Assembly (NCBI GenBank): GCA_964607765.1
Contig: CAZSNT010000183.1
Coordinates: 1 to 19,233, forward strand
Source of the DNA: CAZSNT01 sp964607765
GTDB lineage: Bacteria; Verrucomicrobiota; Lentisphaeria; Oligosphaerales; JABHEG01
Direction of reading: 5' to 3'
DNA length: 19,233 nt
The translations under genes were made by a program, and so were the position numbers. Of this stretch, positions 16,758-19,233 are shown one piece after another. Below the pieces are notes generated by a model. It searched no databases. It saw only the letters and a program-made list of their open reading frames with translations, and was not told the DNA's origin. Within the stretch, counting starts at the first letter, position 1; the number at the start of each line of letters is the position of its first letter.

Positions 16758-17647
16758 TGAAGACACGATATCGCTGGGCCGTCGGTTTGGCCCTGATTGT
16801 CTGCGTGACGCGCAGCATTCTCTTCGTTGACGAGACGGAGTTTGCCATTGTCACGCAGTTCGGGCGCCCCGTACGTACACTGGCCACTGCGGGGCCGGCC
16901 CTGAAGCTCCCGTACCAGTCGGCGATCCGGATCGACCGGCGGCTGCAGCTTTACGATCCCAGGCCCTCGGAATTCCTGGCGCTGGAGAAGAAGAACGTCG
17001 ACCTGGACGTTTTCGTGTGTTGGCGTGTGGATCAGCCGCAGCAGTTCCTCGAGACCGTAGGCGACGTCATCGGTGCCGAGGCCAGGCTGCACGACATCAT
17101 CTGGGCCGAGCTTGCCGCAACGATCGGCCGGCAGCCGCTGGAGGCACTCGTGTCGACCGATGCTGAACAACACAAGCTGGGATCGATCACCGAGGACCTG
17201 ACGGCTCGCTGTGAGAAGCGCGTGCGCGACGCGTACGGGATTGAGATCGTCGACATCGGGCTGAAACGCATCACGTTACCCATGCAGGTCCGCGAGAGCG
17301 TGTTCCAGCGCATGCGCTCAGAGCGCGACCAACTGGCAAGACGTTACCGGGCCGAAGGCGACCGTGATGCCATGACCATCCGCGCCGAAGCGGACAAGAA
17401 GAAGACGGTCGTGCTGGCTCAGGCCTATCGCGAAGCGGAGGGGTTGCGCGGCGAAGGGGAGGCGGAAGCGGCGCGGATCTATGCAGCGGCGTACAAGGAG
17501 GATCCTGAGCTGTTCGAGTTGCTCAGGAGTCTGGAGGCGTACAAGAAGTTCCTGGACGAGAAGACGACGCTGCTTCTGTCCGCTGATTCCGAGTTGTTCC
17601 GCTACCTGAACCGTCGTTCGCCCGCCCCGGCCCGGGCCGAGGAATAG
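16754..17647 (+). CDS. HflC-type SPFH protein
   Basis: HflC normally pairs with HflK to form a large membrane cage that modulates the FtsH protease. This 297-residue protein has a single N-terminal helix (about 8-24), then FVDETEFAIVTQFGRPVR (24-41), the LDVFVCWRVDQPQQF strand pair (84-98), a helical charged region including RYRAEGDRDAMTIRAEADKKK (198-217) and the typical HflC end SLEAYKKFL ... LLLSADSELFRYL (259-285). It starts inside the stop codon of the ATPase-SPFH gene (ATGA overlap), so translation is probably coupled; a second ATG at 16757 is possible. No ftsH gene is in the window, so its partner here may be the ATPase-fused HflK domain and/or the HflK-type protein encoded next. Confidence 0.92.
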   Translation: MMKTRYRWAVGLALIVCVTRSILFVDETEFAIVTQFGRPVRTLATAGPALKLPYQSAIRIDRRLQLYDPRPSEFLALEKKNVDLDVFVCWRVDQPQQFLETVGDVIGAEARLHDIIWAELAATIGRQPLEALVSTDAEQHKLGSITEDLTARCEKRVRDAYGIEIVDIGLKRITLPMQVRESVFQRMRSERDQLARRYRAEGDRDAMTIRAEADKKKTVVLAQAYREAEGLRGEGEAEAARIYAAAYKEDPELFELLRSLEAYKKFLDEKTTLLLSADSELFRYLNRRSPAPARAEE

Positions 17648-17649
17648 CC

Positions 17650-18609
17650 ATGGCTGAGGAGACAGCAAAGCAGGGAACTCCCGCCGCGCCACGGAGTCGC
17701 CGGCTGCTCGTCAAGGTGCTGGTCGCTCTCGGCTTGGCGTATCTGGCCACGGGCGTGTACTCGGTGCGCACCGACGAGCGCGCGATCGTTCTGCGCTGCG
17801 GCAAGGCGCAGCGGCTGCTTCGCAAGCCGGGGCTGCACGTCGGTCTGCCGTGGGGCCTGGACCGGATCAGTCGATTCAAGCCGCTGCAGACGAAGCGCGC
17901 GGCCGTAGGCACGAGCCTGACGGAGCGCACGTTGGGCCGACGCGCGGAGCCGCTGGAGGCCGAGTGTCTGACCGGCGACAGGAACCTGGTCTCTGTTCCG
18001 GCCATCGTGCAGTATCGCATTTCGGACCCGAACGCCTTTCTTTTCAGCGCTGTTGATGTTCCCGCCCTGGTACGCAGTGCAGTGGCCGAAGCGCTGTCCT
18101 GTGCCATTGCCGGCATGCATGTCGATGATGTACTCACGTCCCAACGCCTGGCCCTGCAGAACGAGGCGATGGCACATACAAACCGCCTTCTCGGAGAACG
18201 GTACGGTTGCGGCGTTGTGGTGACTGCGCTGTCAGTCGAGGGCGCCGCGCCGCCGGCTGAAGTCGCCGACGCGTTCCGCGACGTGGCCCGTGCCAGGGAG
18301 GATGCGGAGCACGCGAGGAACCAGGCGAAAGGCTACCGGAACCGACTGCTGCCCGAGGCGTTGGGCGACGCTGAGAGGATCACGGCCGAAGCCGAAGGCT
18401 ACCGGCAGAAGGTCGTGGAAATGGCACACGGCGATGCGAAGCGCTTCACGCAGGTGGCCGCAACCGTGGCGGATCATCCCGAACTGGCCCGCAAGCGGCT
18501 GACGCTGGAGACCATGGAGGTGATTCTCCCGCGCATGCGCAAAGTCCTGCTCGACAGCGCGGCCAACCGCGACGTGGATCTGGGTGTGACGCTGGGGGCC
18601 GGTGAGTAG
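17650..18609 (+). CDS. HflK-type SPFH protein (free-standing)
   Basis: The 319-residue protein has one N-terminal helix (19-36), VRTDERAIVLRCGK (39-52), GLHVGLPW (61-68), LTGDRNLVSVPAIVQYRISDP (107-127), a long coiled coil rich in Arg/Glu/Ala (about 208-262) with EAEGYRQKVVEMAHGDAKRF, and ends in LETMEVILPRM (286-296), all HflK-like. It lacks the Gly-rich N-terminal tail of E. coli HflK. GAGGA lies six bases before its ATG, and only two bases separate it from the HflC-type gene. It is related to the SPFH domain fused to the ATPase two genes earlier, so the operon encodes two HflK-type chains and one HflC-type chain. The composite repeat begins three bases after its stop codon. Confidence 0.9.
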   Translation: MAEETAKQGTPAAPRSRRLLVKVLVALGLAYLATGVYSVRTDERAIVLRCGKAQRLLRKPGLHVGLPWGLDRISRFKPLQTKRAAVGTSLTERTLGRRAEPLEAECLTGDRNLVSVPAIVQYRISDPNAFLFSAVDVPALVRSAVAEALSCAIAGMHVDDVLTSQRLALQNEAMAHTNRLLGERYGCGVVVTALSVEGAAPPAEVADAFRDVARAREDAEHARNQAKGYRNRLLPEALGDAERITAEAEGYRQKVVEMAHGDAKRFTQVAATVADHPELARKRLTLETMEVILPRMRKVLLDSAANRDVDLGVTLGAGE

Positions 18610-18612
18610 GGT

Positions 18613-18680
18613 CCTGCGGATGCGGGAAGCGCCTACGGATGCGGCCGACTGAGTCACCGAGTCATTGAGTCACTGAATCA
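18613..18680 (+). repeat. 68-bp composite repeat, copy B
   Basis: CCTGCGGATGC (18613-18623), eight variable bases, CCTACGGATGC (18632-18642), six bases, then four octamers CTGAGTCA, CCGAGTCA, TTGAGTCA, CTGAATCA (18649-18680). Length, order of parts and all spacings equal those of copy A at 916-983, in the same orientation relative to the preceding gene. It fills most of the gap between the HflK-type gene and the last gene. Confidence 0.85.
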
Positions 18681-18710
18681 CAACCCGAACAGCGAGCGAC
18701 ACTGTCCACA

Positions 18711-19178
18711 TTGAGATCTGCCCTGATCAAACACGTTGTGACTGCGGGGCTGGTGCTGGCCGCCGCGCTGGCCGCCGTGCTGTTGCGCCAGCGAGACCGA
18801 CTCTACGAGACGCCGGAGGACACGGTTTCCGCGTTTTACCAGGCGGCTGCGAACGGTGATGACCAGCTCTACCTTCGGCTTGTGGGCGATGAACTGCGCT
18901 CGTCCCTGAGCGAGGTGCGGAAACAGCGGGGCAGGACCGCGTTCCAGGAGGACTTGAGGCGCTCCGCACGCGGCATCAAGGGCCGTGCCATGTCGCGGCT
19001 CCCGGTCGCGCCTGCGGACCAGGTCGGCATTGATGTGGAGCTGGTGTTCGCGGACCGGAACCAGCGGCAGCGGCTGCTGCTTGCGCCGCGCGACGGCGGC
19101 TGGGTCATCGAGTCCATGGGACCGGCCGAGACGATCAAGCCGCTCATCCCGTACGGCACGCCGGTGATGGGCGAATAG
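18711..19178 (+). CDS. membrane-anchored small protein, NTF2/DUF4878-like
   Basis: The 155-residue protein begins with a positively charged tip and a hydrophobic helix (about 9-25), likely a signal anchor that places the rest outside the cytoplasmic membrane. The segment ETPEDTVSAFYQAAANGD (33-50) followed by strands ending in RDGGWVIESMGP is the pattern of NTF2-like domains of the DUF4878 kind; function is unknown. It ends in Pro-rich IKPLIPYGTPVMGE. The TTG start at 18711 has no clear ribosome-binding site, so the start is uncertain (GTG at 18738 is the next option). It lies in the same direction as the ATPase-SPFH operon but is separated by the composite repeat, so membership in that operon is only possible. 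Confidence 0.72.
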   Translation: MRSALIKHVVTAGLVLAAALAAVLLRQRDRLYETPEDTVSAFYQAAANGDDQLYLRLVGDELRSSLSEVRKQRGRTAFQEDLRRSARGIKGRAMSRLPVAPADQVGIDVELVFADRNQRQRLLLAPRDGGWVIESMGPAETIKPLIPYGTPVMGE

Positions 19179-19204
19179 ACGAGCTGCCGCCCGCCCCTGG
19201 GACC

Positions 19205-19222
19205 GCCGAGCACCAGCTCGGC
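19205..19222. other. perfect 7-bp hairpin after the last gene
   Basis: GCCGAGC (19205-19211) pairs with GCTCGGC (19216-19222) around the loop ACCA, 26 bases past the last stop codon. No T-run follows, so termination here is only a possibility. Confidence 0.35.
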
Positions 19223-19233
19223 CCGGTTCCCAC

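Noticed and set aside
14280..16766. Minus-strand open frame (828 codons) under the ATPase-SPFH gene
   Set aside because: The plus-strand frame carries every P-type ATPase and SPFH motif. The antisense frame is a GC-rich shadow.
19205..19222. Intrinsic terminator after the last gene
   Set aside because: The hairpin is perfect but no T-run follows and the window ends, so I listed it only as a hairpin.

Overview
The window is GC-rich bacterial DNA with two transcription blocks. The left block (about 170-11510) reads on the minus strand. The right block (about 11745-19180) reads on the plus strand. A lipoprotein-type signal, membrane-anchored HflK/HflC-type proteins and a P1B-type ATPase suggest a diderm bacterium. 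The intergenic regions are full of degenerate 7-, 8- and 9-base tandem repeats, and there is a bacterial phospholipid-scramblase homologue. I would guess a PVC-type lineage (Lentisphaerae/Kiritimatiellota/Planctomycetes-like), but nothing here fixes the phylum.

Left block, in transcription order: a small zinc-ribbon protein with a C-terminal membrane anchor (11512-11204); a giant 2319-residue polytopic membrane protein of unknown function with a soluble N-terminal third-of-a-thousand residues and a DUF2339-like start to its membrane part (10981-4022); a trifunctional fusion of acyl carrier protein, fatty acyl-AMP ligase and PlsC-type acyltransferase (3903-1033); and a scramblase-family protein (774-172). 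The last two suggest phospholipid acylation and membrane-lipid handling. The gaps between these genes carry the short tandem repeats, and the left edge carries a 36-base repeat with an embedded hairpin.

Right block: larE, for the sulfur-transfer step of nickel-pincer cofactor synthesis, without larB or larC in view; a predicted secreted or lipid-anchored beta-propeller protein; then a tight three-gene operon. In that operon a heavy-metal P-type ATPase is fused, in one reading frame, to a ninth membrane helix and an HflK-type SPFH domain. It overlaps an HflC-type gene by 4 bases, which is followed after 2 bases by a second, free-standing HflK-type gene. A small membrane-anchored protein with an NTF2/DUF4878-like look closes the window. 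The fused cation pump with SPFH partners is the most striking system here: it physically ties an ion pump to a membrane-microdomain or protease-modulator scaffold.

A 68-bp composite repeat with identical internal geometry occurs just downstream of the acyl ligase gene and just downstream of the last HflK-type gene, 17.6 kb apart. I saw no tRNA, rRNA, CRISPR array or transposase. No gene-free stretch is longer than 300 bases.
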